NCBI GenBank assembly: GCA_937899835.1
Contig: CALCCE010000092.1
Location: 1-53,214, forward strand
Length of the DNA: 53,214 nt
DNA from: an uncultured Flavobacteriales bacterium
Lineage (GTDB): Bacteria > Bacteroidota > Bacteroidia > Flavobacteriales_G > Salibacteraceae
Reading direction: 5' to 3'
The notes under the pieces were generated by a model, which saw only the letters and a list, made by a program, of their open reading frames with translations, had not been told where the DNA came from and searched no databases. The position numbers and the translations under genes are program-made. The first letter of the stretch is position 1. Each line of letters starts with the position of its first letter. This document shows, piece by piece, positions 25,691 to 34,762 of this stretch.

Positions 25691-27814
25691 TTACTGCTCT
25701 GCCGGTATATAGGGCGCTGCGATATGCTCCTGCAACTCCAGCAATGCACTGAGACTTTTGAAGTGCAAACGCCTCAAACGACCCGACATTTCATCGCACT
25801 GCGATAAAAATGGGTTGATCCAGGTATCCACTATTTTGTTTCGTGTGGCAGATGGAGCCTGATTTTTAGGGCACAAAAACTTCTTGAGGTCTTCAATGGC
25901 TTGTAGGTTGGGCAAGGTGGGTAGCTGTAAGGCTTTGGCTTCTTCAAACACAAGATCCATGCGCTGCGCCTGTTCGGTAAACAGGTTTTGATACACGACC
26001 ACCTGATTTTCATCCAACTGTCCGTTGGCAATGATTTCCTGCACTCCTTTTTGTGCATTCTCCATCGCTTGCTGGGTAGTTGCCAACATATTTTGAAGCG
26101 TGAGGTGGGCCTCGTAGCGATGGTGAAGCTCTTTGCGTTGCACTGTTGAGGCAAGCGCAAAATGCCAATCCACCACTTGCTGATCAATCCTGGTTAGTTC
26201 CTTGGTGTTGGTTTCCCACTCTTTTTCTACCGACTTGAGGATGGTGCGGGCCTCCTTTTTGCTTTTTTCCTCGCCTCTAAATTGAAAATGCTTGTTTTTC
26301 ACTACTCCGTGGACAACCGAAGCTACCTGATTCAGTTCTTCCTCTAACTTTTGGCGTTGGGTCATTGCTTTGGCGAGGCTTACCTCGTACAGTTCTTTTA
26401 GCTGCTCGGCGGGTTGTTGGAGTTTTTCCAGCGTTGCTCCTTCCTCGGGAAGTTTCAGGTCGATAAGAAAACGATTTTCGTAAGTGTTGTGGTACCGCGG
26501 ATGAAACTCAGTATCCTGCAATTCACTTTCGATGAACTGTTGCACTTGCTCCGGGGCCGAGAATTTCAGCTGGACTGGCTTGCCTGCTCCTTTTCCTTCT
26601 ACAAAATGACGGTAGAGCTTCCGGGTCAATTGCATTTTCAGTTCTCCTGCAGCTTTGAACAGTTCCCAAGGCGAACGCTGATCCTCCACGCCTTTAACGA
26701 AGGTTTGTTTGGCATTTTGTTCCCGCTGGTAGTTGGGCGGGTGGCTTGCATACATCACCGGTACTTCCAATTCATCCTTGGAAAATACCATGCCTTCTTT
26801 CTCTGAGTCGCTGGTTGAGGCAGTAGCGACTTTCTTTTTTTCAAGGTAGGCGATGGCCTTTTGGTGGTGAAAGAAGAAATCGGAGGAGTACAATTGGTGA
26901 TCAGCCGCCGAGCCTAAATTTTGAAAGGTAAGCCCCATGGCTTCCCCGGCACCGTCCAACTTGGCCAAGCCGTTGACGATGGCATTGCTACCAGTAACGC
27001 TTACTGCCACTAAATCGGCGTTGAATTCCATCTGGCGCGATAAAGACATGTGAAGCAAATACAGTCCTTTGTAGCAGAGCCACAAGGTTTGCCGAAGCAA
27101 AAACACCACCGCTTTCAGGGCGAGGGCAGGAGCCGCAATCCGAATATCCGATTGGGTAGCGCCATCCAACAAATTGTCCCAATAGTCCCGACCGTTCACC
27201 ATGGAGTCGATCACGCGAAAAGAGACGTAGACATAACTGCCCAGCTTCATGCTGCGCTGCGCAAAATGTCCGAATTCATGGGCTAAAACCGCTTTGAATT
27301 CTGTGAGGTTCAAGGAGTTGACCAAACCCAAACCGATGAGCAGGTTTTTGCGCTCGGGCAAAAACAAGCTCCGCATTGGATGTTCGTAATAAACTGCTGC
27401 GTTGATCTCGGAGGTGGCCACAATCTTTTTAGGAAACGGGGCTCCGGTATCACGGGTCAATTGGCGGACAAAGGCAAACAACTCGGGATAATCTTGCTCC
27501 TTAAGTTCTACACGGTCGTCGTCTTCCTCTGCCTTTTTACTGAACAAGAACTTGAGCGAAAAAACGAACAACATGGCTGCTCCGGCGATGGCTACCAGCT
27601 TGAGAAAGATGGTCCATTTGTTGACGTGCGTTATTTCATAAATGGCTGCCAGATAAGTCAGGTAGGCCGTTCCCGCCACCAAGGCAAAGTAAAAAAGCCA
27701 AAAAAGGATAACACCAAGTAGCACGAAGAAAACGCGCCATTTGTAAGAAGCGGGCAAACGCAATAATTGCTTTGCGTCCACAGTGGGACTTTGGGGGTAC
27801 AAATCAGAAATCAC
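25691..27814 (-). CDS. Membrane-bound M48-family metallopeptidase
   Basis: 707 residues from GTG 27814. Two hydrophobic segments at ~28-57 and ~68-90 anchor it in the inner membrane. The zinc motif HEFGH is near residue 182 (LAHEFGHFAQRSM), as in M48 proteases, with more membrane-like segments after it (~225-255). A long C-terminal part (~330-707), rich in Q, E and K and with coiled-coil character (QRQKLEEELNQVASVV), has no recognised domain. M48 proteases such as HtpX cleave misfolded membrane proteins; the target here is unknown. Lies 61 bp downstream of the OmpA gene. Confidence 0.85.
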   Translation of the reverse strand: MISDLYPQSPTVDAKQLLRLPASYKWRVFFVLLGVILFWLFYFALVAGTAYLTYLAAIYEITHVNKWTIFLKLVAIAGAAMLFVFSLKFLFSKKAEEDDDRVELKEQDYPELFAFVRQLTRDTGAPFPKKIVATSEINAAVYYEHPMRSLFLPERKNLLIGLGLVNSLNLTEFKAVLAHEFGHFAQRSMKLGSYVYVSFRVIDSMVNGRDYWDNLLDGATQSDIRIAAPALALKAVVFLLRQTLWLCYKGLYLLHMSLSRQMEFNADLVAVSVTGSNAIVNGLAKLDGAGEAMGLTFQNLGSAADHQLYSSDFFFHHQKAIAYLEKKKVATASTSDSEKEGMVFSKDELEVPVMYASHPPNYQREQNAKQTFVKGVEDQRSPWELFKAAGELKMQLTRKLYRHFVEGKGAGKPVQLKFSAPEQVQQFIESELQDTEFHPRYHNTYENRFLIDLKLPEEGATLEKLQQPAEQLKELYEVSLAKAMTQRQKLEEELNQVASVVHGVVKNKHFQFRGEEKSKKEARTILKSVEKEWETNTKELTRIDQQVVDWHFALASTVQRKELHHRYEAHLTLQNMLATTQQAMENAQKGVQEIIANGQLDENQVVVYQNLFTEQAQRMDLVFEEAKALQLPTLPNLQAIEDLKKFLCPKNQAPSATRNKIVDTWINPFLSQCDEMSGRLRRLHFKSLSALLELQEHIAAPYIPAEQ

Positions 27815-27825
27815 AATGAAAGAGG

Positions 27826-27850
27826 GGTTAATTCGAGGATGAAATTAACC
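27826..27850. repeat. Inverted repeat upstream of the M48 gene
   Basis: GGTTAATT and AATTAACC are perfect 8-bp arms with a 9-nt spacer, lying between the OmpA stop and the M48 start. No T tract follows, so it is more likely an operator or leader hairpin than a terminator. Confidence 0.45.
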
Positions 27851-27875
27851 TTCGTCCCTCAAAATTGCAAATGGT

Positions 27876-28727
27876 TCAGGAAGAGAGAATCCGGATGTCA
27901 ACCCGTCGGTTAGCCGTGCGGCCTTCTTCCGTATCGTCACTTCCCTGCGGATATTTGCGGTTGTAGCCTTTGTGCTTCAGGCGCTTTTTAGAAATGCCTT
28001 CCCGAACCAAATAATCGTAAATGGCCTTGGCCCGTTCGTCGGATAGGGGCTGATCGGACATGCAACAAACATGTCCCCGAATTTCAATTTTCAACCCTGG
28101 ATTTTCCTGCATGAATTCCAACAATTTTTTGACTGCGGGAATGGATTTGGGTAAAATCTCTGATTTACCACCAAAAAAGTGAATGTTTTCCAATGTAAGT
28201 ATATCACCTACTTTGAGTTCTTCTCCTTCAAAAAGAGGAGTAGTATCGGGCACCACCGAATCTACTTGCACTGCCGGTTGGCTGGGAGGTAGTTCCGTTC
28301 TGCTTACCGGGGCGGGTGGCGGCAGCCTTCGAAACGCCAAGGTTAGTTCTACCCGCCGGTTGCGATGGGGGTAGCCTGGTTTTCCAGTTTCCACCAAAAG
28401 GTGCCGTTTTCCCTGACCGCTACTGGCCTGAAAGGTGGCCCGTGTACCTTTTTCGTTGAGGTAAGCCAACACTTGTTGTGCACGAGCCTCAGATAATCGT
28501 TGATTGACTTTGGAGCCGCCCACCGGATCGCAGTGTCCTTCGGATTTGAGGTAAACCAACTCCCGGGTGCGCGTACTTTGCATCAGGCTATCCAGGTGTT
28601 GTTGGCTTTCAGCGGTTAGTTGGCTTTGATTGAATGGAAAATAGACCAGTGTTCTGATGGTATCTTGAGCGGATGCGGTTGCAGCGACAACCACTAAGCA
28701 AAGGGAGAAAACGAAAATACGCAGCAT
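27876..28727 (-). CDS. Secreted protein with two OmpA-type domains
   Basis: 283 residues from ATG 28727. Signal peptide MLRIFVFSLCLVVVAATASAQ. Domain 1 (~28-130) has VYFPFNQSQLTAESQQHLDSL and NRRVEL; domain 2 (~175-283) has FFGGKSEILPKSIPAVKKLLEF, the peptidoglycan-contact segment LSDERAKAIYDYL and NRRVDI. A Pro-rich linker joins them. OmpA domains bind the DAP of peptidoglycan; no beta-barrel is present, so it is probably periplasmic. The segment GHVCCMSDQPLS carries an unusual Cys pair. It starts 15 bp after the AraC stop, so both are likely one transcript. Confidence 0.88.
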   Translation of the reverse strand: MLRIFVFSLCLVVVAATASAQDTIRTLVYFPFNQSQLTAESQQHLDSLMQSTRTRELVYLKSEGHCDPVGGSKVNQRLSEARAQQVLAYLNEKGTRATFQASSGQGKRHLLVETGKPGYPHRNRRVELTLAFRRLPPPAPVSRTELPPSQPAVQVDSVVPDTTPLFEGEELKVGDILTLENIHFFGGKSEILPKSIPAVKKLLEFMQENPGLKIEIRGHVCCMSDQPLSDERAKAIYDYLVREGISKKRLKHKGYNRKYPQGSDDTEEGRTANRRVDIRILSS

Positions 28728-28742
28728 GGCCAAGCAGGAGAT

Positions 28743-29684
28743 TTACAGTGCTTTTCGAAAAGCCCCGGGGGCGGAACCATAACGTTTCCGAAAAGCTCGA
28801 TGAAAGCTTTCTGAGTGTTCGAATCCGCTTAGCCGCGCGATTTCTGTTATGGGTTCCCGGGTAGTTTTTAGCAGGCGGCAAGCTTCTTCCAAACGCAATT
28901 GTAATAGAAATTGGTGTGGTGTAATGCCAAACACCTGTCGAAAGCTGCGCAAAAAATGAAACTTGGAAAGGTGCCCCGATTGTGCGAGCTCTTCCAGATT
29001 TAGCGGGTTTCGAAAGTTGCCCATCAGGTTGTCCCGGGCGATACTCAGGCGGTGATACAATTCTTTTCGGGTAGAACTTTTTGTCACCGAAAGGCGCTGT
29101 ACCTGTTTTTTGATCTTTCCTTGTTGGCCGAGTACCAATTCCAGCAAATCATATAAATACGCCTCTTCCTGGGAAGCACTCAGTTGCTGCTTGCGGTGTA
29201 AAGTATGTAAGGCTTGCACTTTTTGTATGAAACCGGGCCCGGCAGTGTACAGTTGTTGGGAGAAATCAAACACTGCTGTTGCTTCCGCTTGTTGCTCTAG
29301 CAATTCATCGGTTGGCAACAGCAAGCTGGCCAGGCTTCTTTCGGTAAAACCTTGCCCAAAGTGGACATTGAATGTGGTTACCGGACGTTCTGATTCTACT
29401 TCTAAGGTGTAATATTCTCCCGGGTTGGTGAGAAAAAAACTGCCTTGAGGAATGGTGACAGTGCGTTGGTGCAGCTTACACCGGCTTTCACCTTCTAAAT
29501 TGAAAAACAGAGAAAGTGGACCCTTGATGTTGGGCCGATAGGCACGTCCAGTAGCGGTATTGAGCACTACATTGGGCCAGCCGGGTGTTTCTGGTAAGAT
29601 GCCATAAGGAGTTTTGCCATCGGCAAAAGCCGCTTCAGCTTGCTTTTGCAGCCATTGCAGGTTGGGAAATTCCTCTATGATCAC
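28743..29684 (-). CDS. AraC-family transcriptional regulator
   Basis: 313 residues from GTG 29684 (no in-frame ATG nearby). The N-terminal ~130 residues look like the cupin-type sensing domain (CKLHQRTVTIPQGSFFLTNPGEYYTLE); the C-terminal ~100 residues hold the double helix-turn-helix (NLEELAQSGHLSKFHFLRSF ... ITEIARLSGFEHSESFHRAF). Such proteins activate or repress nearby genes on binding a small ligand. Its likely operon partner is the double-OmpA gene; ligand and regulon are unknown. Confidence 0.92.
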   Translation of the reverse strand: MIIEEFPNLQWLQKQAEAAFADGKTPYGILPETPGWPNVVLNTATGRAYRPNIKGPLSLFFNLEGESRCKLHQRTVTIPQGSFFLTNPGEYYTLEVESERPVTTFNVHFGQGFTERSLASLLLPTDELLEQQAEATAVFDFSQQLYTAGPGFIQKVQALHTLHRKQQLSASQEEAYLYDLLELVLGQQGKIKKQVQRLSVTKSSTRKELYHRLSIARDNLMGNFRNPLNLEELAQSGHLSKFHFLRSFRQVFGITPHQFLLQLRLEEACRLLKTTREPITEIARLSGFEHSESFHRAFRKRYGSAPGAFRKAL

Positions 29685-29739
29685 AGGCCCAATATAGGAT
29701 TGGTTATCCCCCTAAAATTACAAGAAAATCCGGTGCGAA

Positions 29740-31386
29740 TCAGGTTTGAAGCACACCAACGTTGTACGGTTTTTCGATCGGTGCCTTGTTGGCCATTTCG
29801 ATGCCCATGGAGATCACCTTGCGCGTTTCTGCCGGATCGATGATGGCATCAACCCACAAGCGCGATGCCGCATAGTAGGGTGAGGTTTGCTCGTTGTAGC
29901 GGTCGGTAATTGTTTTTAATAGTTCGGCTTTTTTCTCTTCCGAAATCTCTTCTCCGCGGGCTTTCAAGCTGGCTACTTCAATTTGCAACAATACTTTGGC
30001 CGCCTGCGCACCACCCATAACAGCAAGGTTGGCGGTGGGCCATGCCACGATGAGCCTTGGATCGTAAGCCTTACCACACATAGCATAGTTACCGGCACCG
30101 TAAGAGTTGCCCATAATGACGGTGAACTTGGGCACCACCGAATTGGACATGGCGTTCACCATTTTGGCACCATCCTTAATGATGCCGCCATGCTCGGAAC
30201 GAGAACCTACCATAAAGCCGGTCACATCTTGCAAGAAAACCAGCGGTATTTTCTTTTGGTTGCAATTCATGATAAAGCGGGCCGCCTTGTCGGCAGAGTC
30301 GGAGTAGATGACACCACCAAATTGCATTTCGCCCTTTTTCGATTTCACGATTTGGCGTTGGTTGGCCAAAATGCCAACTGCCCAGCCATCGATGCGGGCA
30401 AGGCCACATACAATGGTTTGGCCGTAGCCTTCTTTGTATTCTTCGAATTCCGAATTGTCTACCAAACGGGCGATGATGTCGCGGGTTTGGTAAGGCTTGT
30501 CGCGCGTTTCGGGTAAAATGCTGTAAATCTCTTTGCTTGGATGGGCCGGTTCTTGAGGCGCTTTGCGGTCGTAACCAGCAGTTTCGGCCGCTCCAATCTT
30601 ATCAAAGATGTTGCGAATCCGATCTAAGCAATCGGCATCGTCTTTGGCTTTGTAATCCGTCACACCGGAAATTTCGCAATGCGTAGTGGCCCCTCCCAAA
30701 GTTTCGTTGTCGATGTCTTCGCCAATAGCGGCTTTTACCAAATAAGAACCAGCCAAGAAGATGCTTCCGGTTTTGTCTACGATCATTGCTTCATCGGACA
30801 TGATGGGCAAGTAGGCACCACCTGCTACACAACTTCCCATGATGGCCGCCACCTGAATGATGCCTTTGGAAGACATGATGGCATTGTTGCGAAAGATGCG
30901 TCCAAAATGCTCTTTGTCGGGAAAAATCTCATCCTGCATGGGGAGAAACACGCCCGCACTGTCAACCAGGTAGATGATCGGCAGGTTGTTTTCCATGCTG
31001 ATTTCCTGGGCGCGCAGGTTCTTTTTCCCGGTAATGGGGAACCAGGCACCGGCTTTAACGGTGGCATCGTTGGCCACAATCATGCATTGGCGGTCGTTTA
31101 CGTAGCCAATACCGGTCACTACTCCGCCCGAAGGACATCCGCCGTATTCCTTGTACATGCCTTCTCCGGCAAAAGCACCAATCTCCAGAAATTCCGACCC
31201 ATTGTCAATCAGGTAGTCGATCCGCTCACGGGCGGTCATCTTCCCTTTTGCCTTGTGTTTTTCAATGCGCTTGAGGCCTCCGCCTTCTTTCACTTTGTTG
31301 TGTCGGCGTTGTAATTCACTAAGCAATAACCGCATTTTGTCATCATTGCGGTTCATTTCCAATTCTTTTTTGGTCACCTGGGCCAT
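29740..31386 (-). CDS. Acyl-CoA carboxylase carboxyltransferase (beta) subunit
   Basis: 548 residues. The sequence KAKGKMTARERIDYLID, the oxyanion-hole glycines of GSCVAGGAYLP and, in the second half, GNSYGAGNYAMCGKAYDPR are typical of biotin-dependent acyl-CoA carboxyltransferases. The overall form is closest to methylcrotonyl-CoA carboxylase beta (leucine breakdown); propionyl-CoA carboxylase is the alternative. It moves CO2 from carboxybiotin to the acyl-CoA. The alpha (biotin) subunit is not in the window. It has its own promoter and no clear terminator. Confidence 0.9.
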   Translation of the reverse strand: MAQVTKKELEMNRNDDKMRLLLSELQRRHNKVKEGGGLKRIEKHKAKGKMTARERIDYLIDNGSEFLEIGAFAGEGMYKEYGGCPSGGVVTGIGYVNDRQCMIVANDATVKAGAWFPITGKKNLRAQEISMENNLPIIYLVDSAGVFLPMQDEIFPDKEHFGRIFRNNAIMSSKGIIQVAAIMGSCVAGGAYLPIMSDEAMIVDKTGSIFLAGSYLVKAAIGEDIDNETLGGATTHCEISGVTDYKAKDDADCLDRIRNIFDKIGAAETAGYDRKAPQEPAHPSKEIYSILPETRDKPYQTRDIIARLVDNSEFEEYKEGYGQTIVCGLARIDGWAVGILANQRQIVKSKKGEMQFGGVIYSDSADKAARFIMNCNQKKIPLVFLQDVTGFMVGSRSEHGGIIKDGAKMVNAMSNSVVPKFTVIMGNSYGAGNYAMCGKAYDPRLIVAWPTANLAVMGGAQAAKVLLQIEVASLKARGEEISEEKKAELLKTITDRYNEQTSPYYAASRLWVDAIIDPAETRKVISMGIEMANKAPIEKPYNVGVLQT

Positions 31387-31414
31387 TCGGGTTTCTGTTT
31401 TGAAATGAGTGAAC

Positions 31415-31422
31415 CAAAGATA
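31415..31422 (-). promoter_or_regulatory. -7 promoter box for the acyl-CoA carboxylase gene
   Basis: Minus-strand TATCTTTG, exact TAnnTTTG, 28 bp upstream of ATG 31386; leader about 23 nt. Same 8 bases as the thrS box. Confidence 0.55.
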
Positions 31423-31465
31423 GGAAAAGGGCTACGGGCAGGGTGAAGAACCCAATTATTCGTTG

Positions 31466-32104
31466 CTAAACTTCGGCCTTTACCGATAGTTGCCGCAAAA
31501 AGTCAAGGCCGGAAGGGCCTTGATTGAAAAGCAAATCCATAATGCTGAGGTCGGAAAGAAATCCGTGTCGATCGCCAAAAACCTGAATGTAGGCATCAGT
31601 TTCAGGCCGGGCATTCGCTCCCCGAGCCGGAAAAGCTGCGCGCCAGTCGGTTACTGTATCGGGCAAGGCCACTTCATAGCGTGTGGTAGGGCTTCCTGGC
31701 AAGACTACCTGTAACCATTGGGTTACCAAGGCGTGCAATTCGAAGTTGAAATCGAGCAAAAAGCGGAATTCTTTGTGGTAGAAGGGGTAGAGTTGGTCCT
31801 CAAAAAACTCGAAATAAGGGGAGGAGCGGTAGGCCGATTCAAAACTGCGCCAATGCAAGTGCTGCCAGCGTTCGCGGTTCGAAATTCGCTGCTCCTTTAG
31901 CGGCACCCGCTCTCCGTTACGCTCGGTAGGTACCGACAACACCAGTGGTCCGTTGGCGCCATAAATCACACAGCGGTTGCGGTAGGTTTGTTTCGGGAAA
32001 TGTTCCCATACCTCCCATTGAAATTCCGGGTGTTGCAACAGTGCGGCATAAAAACGGGTACTACCTAGGTAGTGAACGGGGAAAACTGCGGTTGGATTGG
32101 CCAT
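31466..32104 (-). CDS. WbqC family protein
   Basis: 212 residues from ATG 32104 (MANPTAVFPVHYLGSTRFY); the frame runs upstream into lepB but those residues are not family-like. PKQTYRNRCVIYGANGPLVLSVPTE and the later WRSFESAYRSSPYFEFFED are typical of WbqC proteins, which occur in O-antigen and surface polysaccharide loci of some bacteria and, in Bacteroidota, after signal peptidase genes. Biochemical role not established. A perfect -7 box lies only 5 bp before the ATG, so a leaderless transcript is possible in addition to read-through from lepB. Confidence 0.85.
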   Translation of the reverse strand: MANPTAVFPVHYLGSTRFYAALLQHPEFQWEVWEHFPKQTYRNRCVIYGANGPLVLSVPTERNGERVPLKEQRISNRERWQHLHWRSFESAYRSSPYFEFFEDQLYPFYHKEFRFLLDFNFELHALVTQWLQVVLPGSPTTRYEVALPDTVTDWRAAFPARGANARPETDAYIQVFGDRHGFLSDLSIMDLLFNQGPSGLDFLRQLSVKAEV

Positions 32105-32109
32105 GGCCA

Positions 32110-32117
32110 CAAATATA
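32110..32117 (-). promoter_or_regulatory. -7 box directly before wbqC
   Basis: Minus-strand TATATTTG, exact TAnnTTTG; only 5 nt separate its last G from ATG 32104. No -33 match was found, so it may be fortuitous. Confidence 0.35.
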
Positions 32118-32138
32118 AGGCAAGGGATTGGGGACGGT

Positions 32139-33128
32139 TCAGTGAATGGCCTTGAACCACCGATGGGAGCGAAACGAAAAGCCCTCCGAGCGATCACCCG
32201 AAAACAGGACCATGCTGGCTTTGCCTACCACGTGGTCGGCGGGCACAAAACCCCAATAGCGGGAATCGCCTGAATTGTCGCGGTTGTCGCCCAATACGAA
32301 ATAGTAATCTTGCTCAATGACGTAGTGCTCGCTCCATTGATCATCTACAAATATGGAATCCATACTCCGGTTGAGGTGGTGCCCTTCGTAGCGTTGTATG
32401 ATCCGTTCGTAGAGGGGCAGGGTATTCAGCGAAAGCACCACGGTGTCCCCTTTTTGAGGAACTTTCACCGGGCCAAAGTAATCGGTGTTCCACCCGAAGT
32501 TGGGGTGACTTGGAAATGAAATTTCGCGTTGGGTTCCAGGTGCTGCAAGGCTCAACTCCACGCTGGATACAAAAGAAAGTTGGTGGAGGCTGTCGGCTAA
32601 GGGTTGGGGAAGCGGAAGGCGCCAATTGTCGGGCTTTTCGTAGCGGCCGCCTTCGGTAATTCGATGGCGCTGGCAAAAAGTTTCCATCTGTGCATCGTCT
32701 GTTACCTGAATGAGGTAATTGTGTTGCACCTGCGTGGACGCTGAAACGGGTTGCCCATTACAATAAACCGCTTTACGCTCTATATTAATGGTATCGCCCG
32801 GCAAGCCAATGCAACGCTTCAAAAAATTGGGACGGTCTTTTAGCGAAATCTCCGAACTCATGGGATAGTGAAATACCATCACATCGTTGTGTTGGATGGT
32901 TTTCCATCCCGGTAGGCGCCAACCATCGGGCAAAAAAGGAAGTTGGGCACCATACGGAAGTTTGAAAACCAAGATGAAGTCGCCGGTGTAGACCGAACGC
33001 TCCATCGAACTGCTGTTGACGGTGTGCAGTTCGAGCACAAAACTTCGAACGATGAACAGGAGGAGAAAGGCGTATAAACCCGCCTTAATCCATTCTTTGA
33101 GCGGACTTTTGGAACGGTGCTTTTTCAA
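32139..33128 (-). CDS. lepB: Signal peptidase I (shorter of two tandem copies)
   Basis: 329 residues from TTG 33128; no ATG precedes the conserved catalytic Ser. One membrane segment (~15-33) precedes box B NSSSMERSVYTGDF with Ser nucleophile (~41); the general-base Lys is in FLKRCIGLPGDTI (~105), and box E GDNRDNSGDSRYWGF is present, so it should be active. The enzyme removes signal peptides on the periplasmic face of the inner membrane. 19 bp after the larger paralogue in the same operon. The pair probably divides substrates, as in other Bacteroidota. Confidence 0.93.
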   Translation of the reverse strand: MKKHRSKSPLKEWIKAGLYAFLLLFIVRSFVLELHTVNSSSMERSVYTGDFILVFKLPYGAQLPFLPDGWRLPGWKTIQHNDVMVFHYPMSSEISLKDRPNFLKRCIGLPGDTINIERKAVYCNGQPVSASTQVQHNYLIQVTDDAQMETFCQRHRITEGGRYEKPDNWRLPLPQPLADSLHQLSFVSSVELSLAAPGTQREISFPSHPNFGWNTDYFGPVKVPQKGDTVVLSLNTLPLYERIIQRYEGHHLNRSMDSIFVDDQWSEHYVIEQDYYFVLGDNRDNSGDSRYWGFVPADHVVGKASMVLFSGDRSEGFSFRSHRWFKAIH

Positions 33129-33147
33129 TCGACCACCTTGGTGCTAA

Positions 33148-34749
33148 TTATTCGATCAAAGAAAACATGCTGCTCCAACGGATCTTTCCTTCGGTAAGGC
33201 TCAGGTCTTCGTCCAGCGAAAGCCAAACGAATACCGCCTTGCCCACCACGTGATTTTCGGGCACAAAGCCCCAAAAACGCGAATCGAGGGAGGAGTGACG
33301 GTTGTCACCCATCATAAAGAAGTAATCCATTTGAAAGGTGTAAGTGCTGGCTTCTGCTCCGTTGATGAAGATTTTGCCTTCTTTCACCTTCAGTTCGTTG
33401 CCTTCGTAAACTTCAATGATTCGACGGTAGATGGGCAGGTTTTGCAGGGTGAGTCCTACCTGAGAACCGGCTTTGGGTATCCACAAGGGCCCATAATCAT
33501 TTTCGGTCCAGGTGTTGTTGCGGCTGTTAGGGAAAACATTTCCTGCTACCTTGTTGCTTTCCAGTATCCTGGCTCGATCCAACGGTAGATCGGCTTTCAT
33601 GGTTAGCTGCTGAATGTAGCTTTGACTTTCCATTTTTTCCTTCATTTCTTCCGTTAGTGGCCATATCTTCCGACCTGTACCCCGCTCAGGAGCTTGGTCC
33701 TGAATTCTAACATTGAAATCTTCCTTAACTCGCTTGGGGTTAAGGAGGGTTTGCGACTCTACCAGGTAGCTGTACTGCATTTCAGGAAAGTCGGGAGACG
33801 CTTCCCCATTCACAAATAGTTTGGCATTTTTGATCATGATGGTATCACCAGGAATGCCGACACATCGCTTGATGTAGTGTTCCCGTTTATCCAAGGGACG
33901 CACCCGCCACTCTTTTTGTGTCAAAAGACTTTTCCGACTTCTACCATCAAAATTTTCCCAGTCAAGTTTCGCATTCTTTTGGATCGCAAGATTGTATAGA
34001 GGAGCACTCAGATCCCGCACCTGCTGGTAGTAACTCGGGTTGTCCTTACCTACAATAATGGTATCGCCCTCCGGGAAGTTAAACACCACCACATCGTAGC
34101 GGTCAACATCGGTGAAACCCGGCAAGCGATGGTAGGGCAACTTCATCCACTCTAGGTAAGATGGAGTGCTGGTAGTGGCCGGCAGGGTATGGTGAGCAAA
34201 AGGAAACGAAAGTGGTGTGTTGGGCACTTTAGGGCCGTAGTGTAACTTGCTCACGAAGAGAAAATCGCCTACCAACAAGGTTTTTTCCATCGAAGGGGTG
34301 GGGATGGTAAAAGCCTCCATAAAGTAGGTGCGGATAATGCTGGCGGCTACAATGGCAAACACAATGGCTTCTCCCCATTCGCGCAAGGCCGATTTTTTGT
34401 GAATCTCCCGGTCTACCGAACCCACAAATTTCAAGTCTTCTTTAGAGGCGATCATTGGAAAAAACACGAAGGGCAACAGCGCAGCAAACAGGCCGTCGGT
34501 CATCGACCGCTTGTTAAAAGCCGTAGCCGTGTTCACAGAGATCACCATCAGCATCATGATGTTGACACCGGGTAGGAAAAACAGCAAAATCCAATACCAA
34601 GGTTTTTTGAGGAATCTCAAATTGACCCAAATGTTGTAGAAAGGGACAAAGGCTTCCCAGGTGGCCCGTCCAGCGATGCCAAACCATTTGAATTGGCTGG
34701 CTAGCACAATGTAGGAAGGCAACAGGATGTATAAAATGTAGTTGAGCAT
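33148..34749 (-). CDS. lepB: Signal peptidase I (larger tandem copy, 533 aa)
   Basis: 533 residues, much longer than E. coli LepB (324). Residues 1-~100 hold three extra hydrophobic segments not needed for catalysis. A further membrane segment (~127-145) leads to PTPSMEKTLLVGDF with Ser ~152; the Lys is in YIKRCVGIPGDTI (~292), about 140 residues later, with a long inserted region between them; box E is GDNRHSSLDSRFWGF. All catalytic residues are intact. It starts 13 bp after dapB and is followed by the second copy. Confidence 0.93.
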   Translation of the reverse strand: MLNYILYILLPSYIVLASQFKWFGIAGRATWEAFVPFYNIWVNLRFLKKPWYWILLFFLPGVNIMMLMVISVNTATAFNKRSMTDGLFAALLPFVFFPMIASKEDLKFVGSVDREIHKKSALREWGEAIVFAIVAASIIRTYFMEAFTIPTPSMEKTLLVGDFLFVSKLHYGPKVPNTPLSFPFAHHTLPATTSTPSYLEWMKLPYHRLPGFTDVDRYDVVVFNFPEGDTIIVGKDNPSYYQQVRDLSAPLYNLAIQKNAKLDWENFDGRSRKSLLTQKEWRVRPLDKREHYIKRCVGIPGDTIMIKNAKLFVNGEASPDFPEMQYSYLVESQTLLNPKRVKEDFNVRIQDQAPERGTGRKIWPLTEEMKEKMESQSYIQQLTMKADLPLDRARILESNKVAGNVFPNSRNNTWTENDYGPLWIPKAGSQVGLTLQNLPIYRRIIEVYEGNELKVKEGKIFINGAEASTYTFQMDYFFMMGDNRHSSLDSRFWGFVPENHVVGKAVFVWLSLDEDLSLTEGKIRWSSMFSLIE

Positions 34750-34762
34750 GGGTCGTAGAGGG

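Noticed and set aside
30679-31314. 211-codon open frame antisense to the acyl-CoA carboxylase gene
   Set aside because: Contains no family signature; the carboxylase is intact on the minus strand.
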